Part shown: positions 45,673 through 52,325 of the stretch, in pieces
How positions within the stretch are numbered: the first letter of the stretch is position 1
Layout: the number at the start of each line of letters is the position of its first letter
Assembly (NCBI RefSeq): GCF_902506345.1
Contig: NZ_LR733413.1
Coordinates: 62,001 to 126,000 of the forward strand
DNA: 64,000 nt
Source of the DNA: Flavobacterium sp. 9R
GTDB lineage: Bacteria; Bacteroidota; Bacteroidia; Flavobacteriales; Flavobacteriaceae
Direction: 5' to 3'
The notes under the pieces: model-generated
What the model was told of the DNA's origin: nothing
The model's input: the letters and a program-made list of their open reading frames with translations, nothing else
The model's database searches: none
Made by a program: the position numbers and the translations under genes

Positions 45673-46795
45673 AGGTAAACGTATAATTCGGAAGTAATTC
45701 GGGATGGAAAATTTTGATGTAATCTTTCAAGACCAAATCAGGCCGACTTGCTGCCAATTCATAATAAACAGTACCACCGGTGGCTCCGTGTTTGTTTTCA
45801 AAAGTATAGACGTGTTTGTTTTTCACAGCGTCAAATTGTTGGTAATGCGGATTGCTATTTTGCAATTCCGCTAAATTTTTAAAGGAGCCCGTAGCAATCC
45901 AATAATCTGCCTTTTGCGCTTTTTCTAAAATCTTCTCAAAAGGCAACGATAAACTTCCTGTTCCTTTGGTAGTGCTCCATAAATAATTAGATTTTGCATC
46001 TTTTAAAAACTGTGCCACCCAGCTGTCGCCTTTGGCCACAAACCATTGTTCTTGGTACATTGAGCCATACAAAACGGTCGGATTTGTCTTTTTTTGAGCG
46101 ACCAAGGCTAGTGTTTCGTTGTAACTTTTTACGATGTCATTAAATAAAACTTCGGCTTCTTTTTCTTTACCAAATAAAGCGCCGTACAATTTAATCCATT
46201 CGGCTTTGCCTAGTGGCGTTTGTTCCATCCAATCGGCTTGAATGAGCACTTTCAAACCGCTTTTTTGTAAGTTGTCAATCGTGGGATTCGAATTATCAAT
46301 GCCAAAAGCCACAATCAAATTAGGACTCAAATCAATTAATTGTTCGGTGTCTAATTTTTCATTTTGTCCAATATTTTTCACCTTTCCTGCATCGATTAAT
46401 TGACGTGTTTTTGGAGAGGAAATATAATCGGTGTGCGGAAAACCTACTAATTTTTTTTCCACCCCCAACATCTCCAAAAACGGAATATTGGTAGTCGAAG
46501 TCACCACTATGCTTTGTAAAGGAACAGCTATGGTAGGGTATTTTTGCAAACTATCTGGAACGATGCCGTTTTTTTCTTTCAAAATATAGGTAAAGTTTTG
46601 TTTTGCATCAGGCCAAGCATTGCGAACCGTTACCACCGAAAATCCTTGGTTTTTCTGTATCGAAAGTCCAGAAGCATAACGAATACTGTTGGAGGTGGCG
46701 GTTTCCGAAAGAGGAGTAGAGTTTCCTTTTTTTTCACAAGCACTCAAAGAGAGTAACAAGCTAATCAATGCAATAAGAACAATTTTAGTTTTCAT
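45653..46795 (-). CDS. btuF: ABC transporter substrate-binding lipoprotein, probable cobalamin (BtuF-like)
   Basis: 380 residues, longer than E. coli BtuF. Lipobox SLSAC with Cys20, so it is membrane-tethered in the periplasm. The class III binding-protein fold (Peripla_BP_2) shows in IVVTSTTNIPFLEMLGVEKK, GQNEKLDTEQLIDLSPNLIV and VLIQADWMEQTPLGKAEWIK. The ligand is inferred from the adjacent cob genes; a haem or siderophore binder cannot be excluded. It heads the minus-strand importer operon, with a structured leader of about 250 nt. Confidence 0.78.
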   Translation of the reverse strand: MKTKIVLIALISLLLSLSACEKKGNSTPLSETATSNSIRYASGLSIQKNQGFSVVTVRNAWPDAKQNFTYILKEKNGIVPDSLQKYPTIAVPLQSIVVTSTTNIPFLEMLGVEKKLVGFPHTDYISSPKTRQLIDAGKVKNIGQNEKLDTEQLIDLSPNLIVAFGIDNSNPTIDNLQKSGLKVLIQADWMEQTPLGKAEWIKLYGALFGKEKEAEVLFNDIVKSYNETLALVAQKKTNPTVLYGSMYQEQWFVAKGDSWVAQFLKDAKSNYLWSTTKGTGSLSLPFEKILEKAQKADYWIATGSFKNLAELQNSNPHYQQFDAVKNKHVYTFENKHGATGGTVYYELAASRPDLVLKDYIKIFHPELLPNYTFTFAEKLQ

Positions 46796-47151
46796 ATATG
46801 TGAAAAATTATTTTTTAGTGGTCATATATGGTATCGCCTTTATTTATAGGTGTTTGTTTGCAACAAACCTGTTGTTCGGGGCGATTTCATAAACAAGTTT
46901 TGAAACCTTTTTAAGGCAGTTTTGGACACAAATAATGAAAGTGTAAGACTACTAAAACGAAAAAATAATTTGCGAATTTGCGGTCAATTTTACTTCTCAA
47001 TTTAAATCAATGGAATACTAACTTATGTGGTTTGCCTATTGATTTCCATTGCAAATGTAACGCAAAAACTAAAATTTCTTGTTTATTTTTAACACTAAAA
47101 AATTCAACAAAGACTATCTTTGCTCTTTAATGAAGCCATAAATTAGCCCAA
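46796..47151. promoter_or_regulatory. Divergent btuF / cobU control region with a structured leader
   Basis: 356 nt without a gene. On the minus strand, TACATTTG (47059-47052) would start a btuF leader that contains ATCGCC/GGCGAT (46833-46838 / 46879-46884) enclosing a second hairpin around GTTTGTT-TGC-AACAAAC (46852-46868). CATATATG occurs at 46793-46800 (over the btuF start) and again at 46823-46830. On the plus strand, TATCTTTG (47115-47122) lies 30 nt before cobU. No B12-box is present on either strand. Confidence 0.45.
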
Positions 47152-47667
47152 ATGATGTACTTGATTACTGGAGGAGAACGTTCTGGAAAGAGCGGTTTTG
47201 CTGAAAAAATAGCCAAAGAAAAGTCGGATAACCCAATGTATGTTGCCACAGCGCGTCAATGGGATGCCGATTTTAAAAACCGTATCGACAGACACCAAAA
47301 AGACCGTGATGAACGTTGGGAAAACATCGAAAAAGAAAAATTCCTGAGCGAGATAGATTTCGAAAACCGCGTGGCTGTCATCGATTGTGTGACCTTGTGG
47401 TTGACCAATTTTTTTGTAGACAACAAAAACGACATTGATTTGTGTTTGGCACAAGCCCAAAAAGAAATCGATGCCCTCGCACAGCAACCCAACACCACTA
47501 TCATCATCGTTTCGAACGAAATCGGGATGGGTTTGCACGCAGATACACACATCGGTCGAAAATTCACCGAGTTGCAAGGTTGGACCAATCAATACATCGC
47601 CCAAAAAGCCGATACCGTAATTTTTATGGTAGCGGGAATCCCAATGGTAATCAAAGGCGAGGTTTAA
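47152..47667 (+). CDS. cobU: Adenosylcobinamide kinase / guanylyltransferase CobU
   Basis: 171 residues, normal length. It phosphorylates adenosylcobinamide and then adds GMP to give adenosylcobinamide-GDP. P-loop GGERSGKSGFAE (7-18), the segment YVATARQWDADFKNRIDRHQ carrying the guanylylated His region (HQKDR), then VIDCVTLWLTNF and VSNEIGMGLHADTHIGRKF. Two adjacent ATGs are possible. It is first in the plus-strand nucleotide-loop genes, with a dispersed repeat between it and bluB-cobT. Confidence 0.95.
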   Translation: MMYLITGGERSGKSGFAEKIAKEKSDNPMYVATARQWDADFKNRIDRHQKDRDERWENIEKEKFLSEIDFENRVAVIDCVTLWLTNFFVDNKNDIDLCLAQAQKEIDALAQQPNTTIIIVSNEIGMGLHADTHIGRKFTELQGWTNQYIAQKADTVIFMVAGIPMVIKGEV

Positions 47668-47681
47668 AATAATACAGCTTT

Positions 47682-47766
47682 GGGCGTTTCCACAAGGGCC
47701 GGGCTGTCCGTTATATCTTTACTGCCGAACCCCGGCAGTAAAGGATGCCACTACCATCCCTAACGC
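47682..47766 (-). repeat. Dispersed palindromic repeat, copy B
   Basis: On the minus strand begins GCGTTAGGGATGG and ends AACGGACAGCCCGGCC, with an internal 11-bp stem CTTTACTGCCG (47717-47727) / CGGCAGTAAAG (47733-47743). Best-preserved of four copies; it lies in the cobU - bluB-cobT gap. Confidence 0.7.
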
Positions 47767-47778
47767 AAAAAAAAGACT

Positions 47779-49458
47779 ATGACACTACAAGAAATCATAC
47801 AATCCCGTCGCGATACCCGCCACTTCACAACCGACGAAGTTCCAGAAGACGTCTTGCAAAAAGCATTACAAGCTGGACATTACGCACCTTCTGTCGGACT
47901 TACCGATGCTACTCGATATTGCGTTATACGTTCCTCCGAAGTCAAAAAAGCCATCAAACTTTTGTTTGAAGACTATGATAAAAAAGCAGCCAATGCTACC
48001 GATAACGAGCAACAAAAGCAACAATACCAAGCCCTAAAACTCGAAGCCATCGAAGAAGCTCCAGTGGGATTGGTCATTGCTTATGACCGTTCGGTGCTGA
48101 ATAGCTTTACCATCGGAACCGTGGGGAGCAACGAAGCGATTAAGTTTAGTGCGGTTTGTGCAGCACAAAACATTTGGTTATCCTTAACCGAGCAAGGCTA
48201 TTCTATGGGATGGGTGTCGATTCTAAACTATCACGAATTCAAATCTATTCTGGGATTACCCGAAAACATAGAGCCTTTGGGCTATTTTTGCGTAGGCAAA
48301 CCCGCCTCTAATTATGAACATCAGCCGATGTTGCAACAATTAGGATGGAAGAAAAAAGAGCCATTTCCGGCTATCACTGCGATTGATTCTGAACAATCAA
48401 AAGAAGCTGTAATTTCCTCCATCGAAGAAAAAGTAACGGAACCCAACGCGATTTTATCGAACCAATTGCAACACAAAATCGATAACAAAACCAAACCCAC
48501 AGGAGCTTTGGGGGATTTAGAAGCACTCGCTCACCAAATAGGGATGGTGTTTCAAACCACTTCGCCTCAAATTAAACAACCGCATTTGGTGGTTTTTGCT
48601 GCCGACCACGGTATTGCCAATCACGGCGTAAGTGCCTATCCACAAGAAGTAACCCGACAAATGGTATCTAATTTTCTGGAAGGTGGAGCAGCAATCAATG
48701 TATTTTGTACCCAAAACCAAATCGGACTATCGATTGTAGACGCGGGGGTGAATTATGATTTTCCTACTAACACGAAGTTGATTCATAATAAAATTGGCAA
48801 AGGCACGCAGTCGTTTTTACATACCGCTGCGATGAGTCCTTTAGAAGTAGCGACTTGTTTTTCTAAAGGGGCAACAGTTGTGGCACAAATTGCCGAATCG
48901 GGCACAAATTGCATCGGTTTTGGAGAAATGGGGATTGGGAATACGGCAACCGCTTCGGTATTGATGCATTTTCTGACCCAAATTCCCTTAGTAGATTGCA
49001 TCGGAAAGGGAACGGGAGTTACAGATGAAAAGTTACAAAACAAGCATCAAATTTTAACAACTGCAATTACCAATTATAAAGGCGCTACCGATTTAGACTC
49101 GATTTTGGCGTATTTTGGAGGTTTCGAAATCCTGCAAATAGCTGGCGGAATGCTCGAAGCTCATAAAAATAAGATGCTAATTTTAGTCGACGGATTCATT
49201 GCGTCAGTAGCCTTTTTGATTGCGTTTAAGAAGAATCCAGCTATTTTCAGCAATGCTGTTTTTTGCCACGCTTCGGCTGAAAAAGGACACCAACAGCTCT
49301 TGGAGTATCTAGGAGCAAAAGCATTGTTGCACCTCCAATTGCGCTTGGGGGAAGGAACGGGTTGTGCTTTGGCTTTTCCTTTAGTACAATCAGCAGTAGC
49401 GTTTTTGAATGAGATGGCCAGTTTTGAATCGGCGGGGGTGAATAACAAAAAGGATTGA
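47779..49458 (+). CDS. Fused BluB-CobT: DMB synthase and DMB phosphoribosyltransferase
   Basis: 559 residues with two enzymes in one chain. Residues 1 to about 200 are the flavin-destroying nitroreductase-like BluB (IIQSRRDTRHFTTDEVPEDV, GHYAPSVGLTDATRYCVIRS, YSMGWVSILNYHEFKSILGL, LGYFCVGKP), which makes 5,6-dimethylbenzimidazole from FMN. After a linker (about 200-220), about 220-559 are CobT: KPTGALGDLEALA, FAADHGIANHGVSAYPQEVT, GFGEMGIGNTATASVL and LRLGEGTGCALAFPL with catalytic Glu525. CobT activates DMB to alpha-ribazole phosphate. The fusion would pass DMB directly between steps. The CobT part ends with a normal C-terminus. Confidence 0.93.
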   Translation: MTLQEIIQSRRDTRHFTTDEVPEDVLQKALQAGHYAPSVGLTDATRYCVIRSSEVKKAIKLLFEDYDKKAANATDNEQQKQQYQALKLEAIEEAPVGLVIAYDRSVLNSFTIGTVGSNEAIKFSAVCAAQNIWLSLTEQGYSMGWVSILNYHEFKSILGLPENIEPLGYFCVGKPASNYEHQPMLQQLGWKKKEPFPAITAIDSEQSKEAVISSIEEKVTEPNAILSNQLQHKIDNKTKPTGALGDLEALAHQIGMVFQTTSPQIKQPHLVVFAADHGIANHGVSAYPQEVTRQMVSNFLEGGAAINVFCTQNQIGLSIVDAGVNYDFPTNTKLIHNKIGKGTQSFLHTAAMSPLEVATCFSKGATVVAQIAESGTNCIGFGEMGIGNTATASVLMHFLTQIPLVDCIGKGTGVTDEKLQNKHQILTTAITNYKGATDLDSILAYFGGFEILQIAGGMLEAHKNKMLILVDGFIASVAFLIAFKKNPAIFSNAVFCHASAEKGHQQLLEYLGAKALLHLQLRLGEGTGCALAFPLVQSAVAFLNEMASFESAGVNNKKD

Positions 49459-49667
49459 TATTTTTCCTCTAGATAAATCAGGAATCAATTTATAAGATGA
49501 AATAATAAAAAATAGTGTTTATTTTATTGCAAAATTTGAATAGGAATGGGCTTTAGCCCATTCATTAAAATGATTTTAGCATTGGGCTTTAGCCAAATCT
49601 ATTGTAATTTAGGCTAAAGCCAATTTGATACAAATACTAATTTTTTCCTCCAGATAAATCTGGAGGC

Positions 49668-49798
49668 AATTCAAATTGAGGAATAATAAAAACATTGTTT
49701 TGGATAAATCTGAAGGTAATTTAAAAGATGAAATATAAAATTCTCTGTTTTTATTGTAAAATTTGAATAGGGATGGGTTTTAACCCATCCTTTAGAAT
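49668..49798. repeat. 131-bp exact direct repeat, first copy
   Basis: Identical over 131 bp to 49945-50075 (offset 277). The flanking base differs on both sides. A third, diverged copy of the same unit precedes it from about 49478. Confidence 0.9.
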
Positions 49799-49944
49799 GA
49801 GTTTAATATTGGGCTTTAGCCAAACTATTGTTATTTAGGCTAAAGCCATTTTGAAGCAAATGCTAATTTTATTCCTCCAGATAAATCTGGAGGCAATTCA
49901 ATTCAGCAAATAATAAAATTATTTTTTTAGATAAATATGGAGTT

Positions 49945-50075
49945 AATTCAAATTGAGGAATAATAAAAACATTGTTTTGGATAAATCTGAAGGTAATTTA
50001 AAAGATGAAATATAAAATTCTCTGTTTTTATTGTAAAATTTGAATAGGGATGGGTTTTAACCCATCCTTTAGAAT
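49945..50075. repeat. 131-bp exact direct repeat, second copy
   Basis: Second copy of the repeat at 49668-49798, ending 51 bp before the RAYT start codon. Exact identity implies recent duplication or gene conversion. Confidence 0.9.
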
Positions 50076-50126
50076 AAAATCTCTAAATTGGTTTGAGCCG
50101 AATTTTAAACAACTAAAAATATAAGA

Positions 50127-50567
50127 ATGCCATTTGTAAAAGTCTATCTTCATTGTGTTTGGAGTACTAAAAACAGAATTCCGTATTTAAATACTATCGA
50201 ATTACGCCAAAAAGTTTGGAATCATATAAGAGAGAACGCCATTCAAAAAGGAATTTATATTGATTTTATAAATGGATATTCTGACCACTGTCATTGTTTG
50301 ATTTCCTTAGGTGTGGACCAGAATATTCAAAAAGTAATTCAGCTTATCAAAGGAGAATCTTCTTTTTGGATTAACAAAAATGAATTGACTAAAGAAAAAT
50401 TTCAATGGCAGGAGGAATATTTTGCAGTTTCGGTGTCAGAATCGATTCTTGATAAAGTTAGAGAGTATATTAAAAATCAAGAAACACATCATAAAAAGAA
50501 GTCATTTCAAGAAGAGTATGACGAATTTATTTTAAAATATGGATTTAAAATGGTTGATAATAAATGA
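50127..50567 (+). CDS. REP-associated tyrosine transposase (RAYT, IS200/IS605 TnpA-like)
   Basis: 146 residues, the usual RAYT/Y1 transposase size. It is a single-strand HUH nuclease. The two metal-binding His are in GYSDHCHCLISL (His54, His56), followed by the catalytic-helix tyrosine, likely Tyr114 in KVREYIKNQETHH. WQEEYFAVSVSES is typical of the family. It has no IS200-type terminal repeats but is preceded by a palindrome cluster, so it looks like a domesticated REPtron. It sits inside the cobalamin gene run between bluB-cobT and cobS, and its TGA stop overlaps the cobS ATG. Confidence 0.88.
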   Translation: MPFVKVYLHCVWSTKNRIPYLNTIELRQKVWNHIRENAIQKGIYIDFINGYSDHCHCLISLGVDQNIQKVIQLIKGESSFWINKNELTKEKFQWQEEYFAVSVSESILDKVREYIKNQETHHKKKSFQEEYDEFILKYGFKMVDNK

Positions 50568-51364
50568 AAAAACAACTCCACATCTTTTTTACCGCTTTGA
50601 TGTTTTATACACGAATTCCGTGTCCGAAGAATATCGACCATAATCCTGATTATTTGAACAAAGCGTCTCGTTATTTTCCATTAATTGGTTGGATTGTTGG
50701 GGCAATTGCTTTTGGAGTGTATGCTGCGGCGTCTTGGTTGTGGAATGCTGAGATTGGGATAGTGCTTTCGATGATTGCGAGTGTGTTGGTTACAGGCGCT
50801 TTTCACGAAGATGGTTTTGCCGATGTCTGCGACGGATTTGGTGGCGGTTGGACCAAAACTAAGATTTTGACGATTATGAAAGACAGCGCTATTGGCGCTT
50901 ATGGTGCGATTGGTTTGGTATTGCTTTTTTTGCTGAAGTATATGAGTTTGGTCACTTTGGCCAAAGGTGATTCACTACTCACAAATTACCATTCACTCTT
51001 CACTCTTTTTTTGGTTTTCATAACAGGGCATTCTTTGAGTCGATTGGCGGCGATTTCGATTGTGTTTACTCACGAATATTCTCGGGAGGATGCTACGAGT
51101 AAAAGCAAACCCATTGCGCAGCAGTATTCTTGGAAAGAAGTAGTGGGCGCCTTATTATTTGGGCTATTGCCTTTGCTGGTTTTGCTATCGAATCACGCGA
51201 TTATTGGGTTGGTGGTGTTGCCTGTTTTTTTGGCGCGTTATTTTTTGGCGCGTTATTTCCAGAAATGGATTGACGGCTACACGGGCGATTGTTTGGGAGC
51301 GACACAACAGGTATGTGAAGTTATTTTTTACCTAACCTTATTAGCAATATGGAAATTTATTTAG
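50564..51364 (+). CDS. cobS: Adenosylcobinamide-GDP ribazoletransferase (cobalamin synthase)
   Basis: 266 residues, integral membrane enzyme with about six TM helices. It joins alpha-ribazole (phosphate) to adenosylcobinamide-GDP, giving (phospho)cobalamin. Signature start FFTALMFYTRIPCP, the metal-binding GAFHEDGFADVCDGFGGGW (about 78-96) and KDSAIGAYGAIGLV, then the C-terminal GYTGDCLGATQQVCEV. The start overlaps the RAYT stop (ATGA) and the end overlaps cobC by 16 nt, so translation is tightly coupled. Confidence 0.95.
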   Translation: MKKQLHIFFTALMFYTRIPCPKNIDHNPDYLNKASRYFPLIGWIVGAIAFGVYAAASWLWNAEIGIVLSMIASVLVTGAFHEDGFADVCDGFGGGWTKTKILTIMKDSAIGAYGAIGLVLLFLLKYMSLVTLAKGDSLLTNYHSLFTLFLVFITGHSLSRLAAISIVFTHEYSREDATSKSKPIAQQYSWKEVVGALLFGLLPLLVLLSNHAIIGLVVLPVFLARYFLARYFQKWIDGYTGDCLGATQQVCEVIFYLTLLAIWKFI

Positions 51365-51891
51365 TGCGCCACACCGAAACGGTTTGTGAAAAAGGCATTT
51401 GTTATGGACAAAGCGATGTAGGCATTCGAGCTCCTTATGAAGCGATATTTCAAGAGATTTTGGAGCAATTGCCAGAGCAAGGTATTTTGTATACCAGTCC
51501 GCTGCAACGCTGTTCGATTTTGGCGCAGCATATTCAGCAAATAAAAGGAATTCCTATAGTTGCCCAAGAACCAAGACTGAAAGAAATGCATTTTGGGGAT
51601 TGGGAATTGCAAGCTTGGAACGCTATTCCGAGGACTGTTTTGGACCCGTGGATGAATGATTTTGTGAATGTTGCGGTGCCCAATGGCGAATCGTTTATTG
51701 ATTTGGACCAGCGGGTTTGGGAATTTTTGGAGGAGAAATTTGAAAAATCAAATGAAAAACCGCTGATTTTAGTCACGCATTCCGGGGTGATTCGAAGTGT
51801 TTTGTGTAGAATAAATAACCTTCCTTTGCAGGAGGCTTTTGCTACTCCATTAGATTACGGAGTGGTGGTGAAAGTGGAGTATACTCGTTAA
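51349..51891 (+). CDS. cobC: Alpha-ribazole phosphatase (histidine phosphatase family)
   Basis: 180 residues. It removes the 5'-phosphate of alpha-ribazole-5'-phosphate or of cobalamin phosphate. The phosphatase start is YLVRHTETVCEKGICYGQSD, with the RHT version of the RHG motif and phosphoacceptor His8; second-half His is in LVTHSGVIRSVLCR, and LKEMHFGDWELQAW carries the acid/base Glu. Assignment as CobC rests on its overlap with cobS. It ends just before a dispersed repeat. Confidence 0.88.
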   Translation: MEIYLVRHTETVCEKGICYGQSDVGIRAPYEAIFQEILEQLPEQGILYTSPLQRCSILAQHIQQIKGIPIVAQEPRLKEMHFGDWELQAWNAIPRTVLDPWMNDFVNVAVPNGESFIDLDQRVWEFLEEKFEKSNEKPLILVTHSGVIRSVLCRINNLPLQEAFATPLDYGVVVKVEYTR

Positions 51892-51900
51892 GCAGGGTTT

Positions 51901-51989
51901 GCGTGAGGGATGGCAGTGGAGCTCTCCCGATTTTTCATCGGGAAGCGGGAACGTACAGCCCGACCCGACTTTTTCAGGAGGGGCACGCC
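51901..51989 (+). repeat. Dispersed palindromic repeat, copy C
   Basis: Starts GCGTGAGGGATGGCAG, has internal hairpin CCCGAT/ATCGGG around TTTTTC, then ACAGCCCGACCC, and ends GGGGCACGCC, pairing roughly with the 5' end. Same family as copies A, B and D. Confidence 0.65.
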
Positions 51990-52091
51990 TAAGTTATGAT
52001 TGATGTTGTTTATGTTGTTGTATTATAGTGGTTTATGATTTTTTTTGCTTGTTTTTTGAGTTTTAATTTTAGTATTCCATTTTTTTAAGGC

Positions 52092-52099
52092 TATATTTG
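52092..52099 (+). promoter_or_regulatory. -7 box of the btuB-btuG transcript
   Basis: TATATTTG, just upstream of the riboswitch, fits TAnnTTTG; the RNA would begin about 52106. No clear TTG partner. Confidence 0.5.
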
Positions 52100-52107
52100 C
52101 ATCCGAA

Positions 52108-52320
52108 TTGAGGTTGCGTTTTACTTTTTTTAGAAGACGCATTAAAAGGGAATTAGGTTTAAAACCTAAGCTGTACCCGCAACTGTAAGCTACTAAGCTT
52201 GTTGTTATCTACAAAGCCACTGCTCGCCGCGGCGAGTGGGAAGGTCAACAACAAGACGCAAGCCAGGAGACCTGCCTTTTTTCTTAACCAATAACGAACT
52301 TTCGGGAAAAAAGGTTCAGG
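52108..52320 (+). promoter_or_regulatory. Cobalamin (AdoCbl-type) riboswitch
   Basis: Conserved core elements occur in order: AAAAGGGAA (52144-52152), AAGCTGTACCCGCAACTGTA (52169-52188), AAGCCACTG, GGGAAGG and the B12 box AGCCAGGAGACCTGCC (52261-52276). A GC palindrome CTCGCCGCGGCGAG (52223-52236) fills a variable stem. Downstream, CCTGCCTTTTTTC (52271-52283) can pair with GAAAAAAGGTTCAGG (52306-52320, two-base bulge), which overlaps both the B12 box and the sequence before the btuB ATG at 52326, a candidate expression platform. It should reduce receptor synthesis when B12 is plentiful. Confidence 0.93.
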
Positions 52321-52325
52321 AAATT

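Larger units (their letters stand above)
49459..50126. repeat. REP-like palindrome cluster upstream of the RAYT gene
   Basis: 668 nt without a gene, built of about three degenerate copies of a unit with these palindromes: TGGGCTTTAGCCCA (49547-49560) or GGATGGGTTTTAACCCATCC (49771-49790 and 50048-50067); TTGGGCTTTAGCC facing GGCTAAAGCCAA (49582-49622; again 49809-49847); and CCTCCAGATAAATCTGGAGG (49647-49666; again 49874-49893). The pattern matches REP/BIME clusters that accompany REP-associated tyrosine transposases. Confidence 0.75.

Noticed and set aside
46796..47151. Second cobalamin riboswitch upstream of btuF or cobU
   Set aside because: Neither strand contains the B12 box AGCCAGGAGACCTGCC or the CCCGCAACTGT core; only an unrelated hairpin set is present.
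47143..47604. 153-codon minus-strand ORF opposite cobU
   Set aside because: cobU in the plus frame carries all family motifs; the antisense frame is a by-product of its codon pattern.
49459..50126. Possible CRISPR-like array because of repeated palindromic blocks
   Set aside because: Repeat units are long, irregularly spaced and diverged, with no constant 30-40 nt spacers and no cas genes; a RAYT gene follows, which fits REP/BIME elements.
52236..52325. Longer start of the BtuB-like receptor
   Set aside because: It begins inside the cobalamin riboswitch and would place the B12 box within the coding region; ATG 52326 gives a normal signal peptide.
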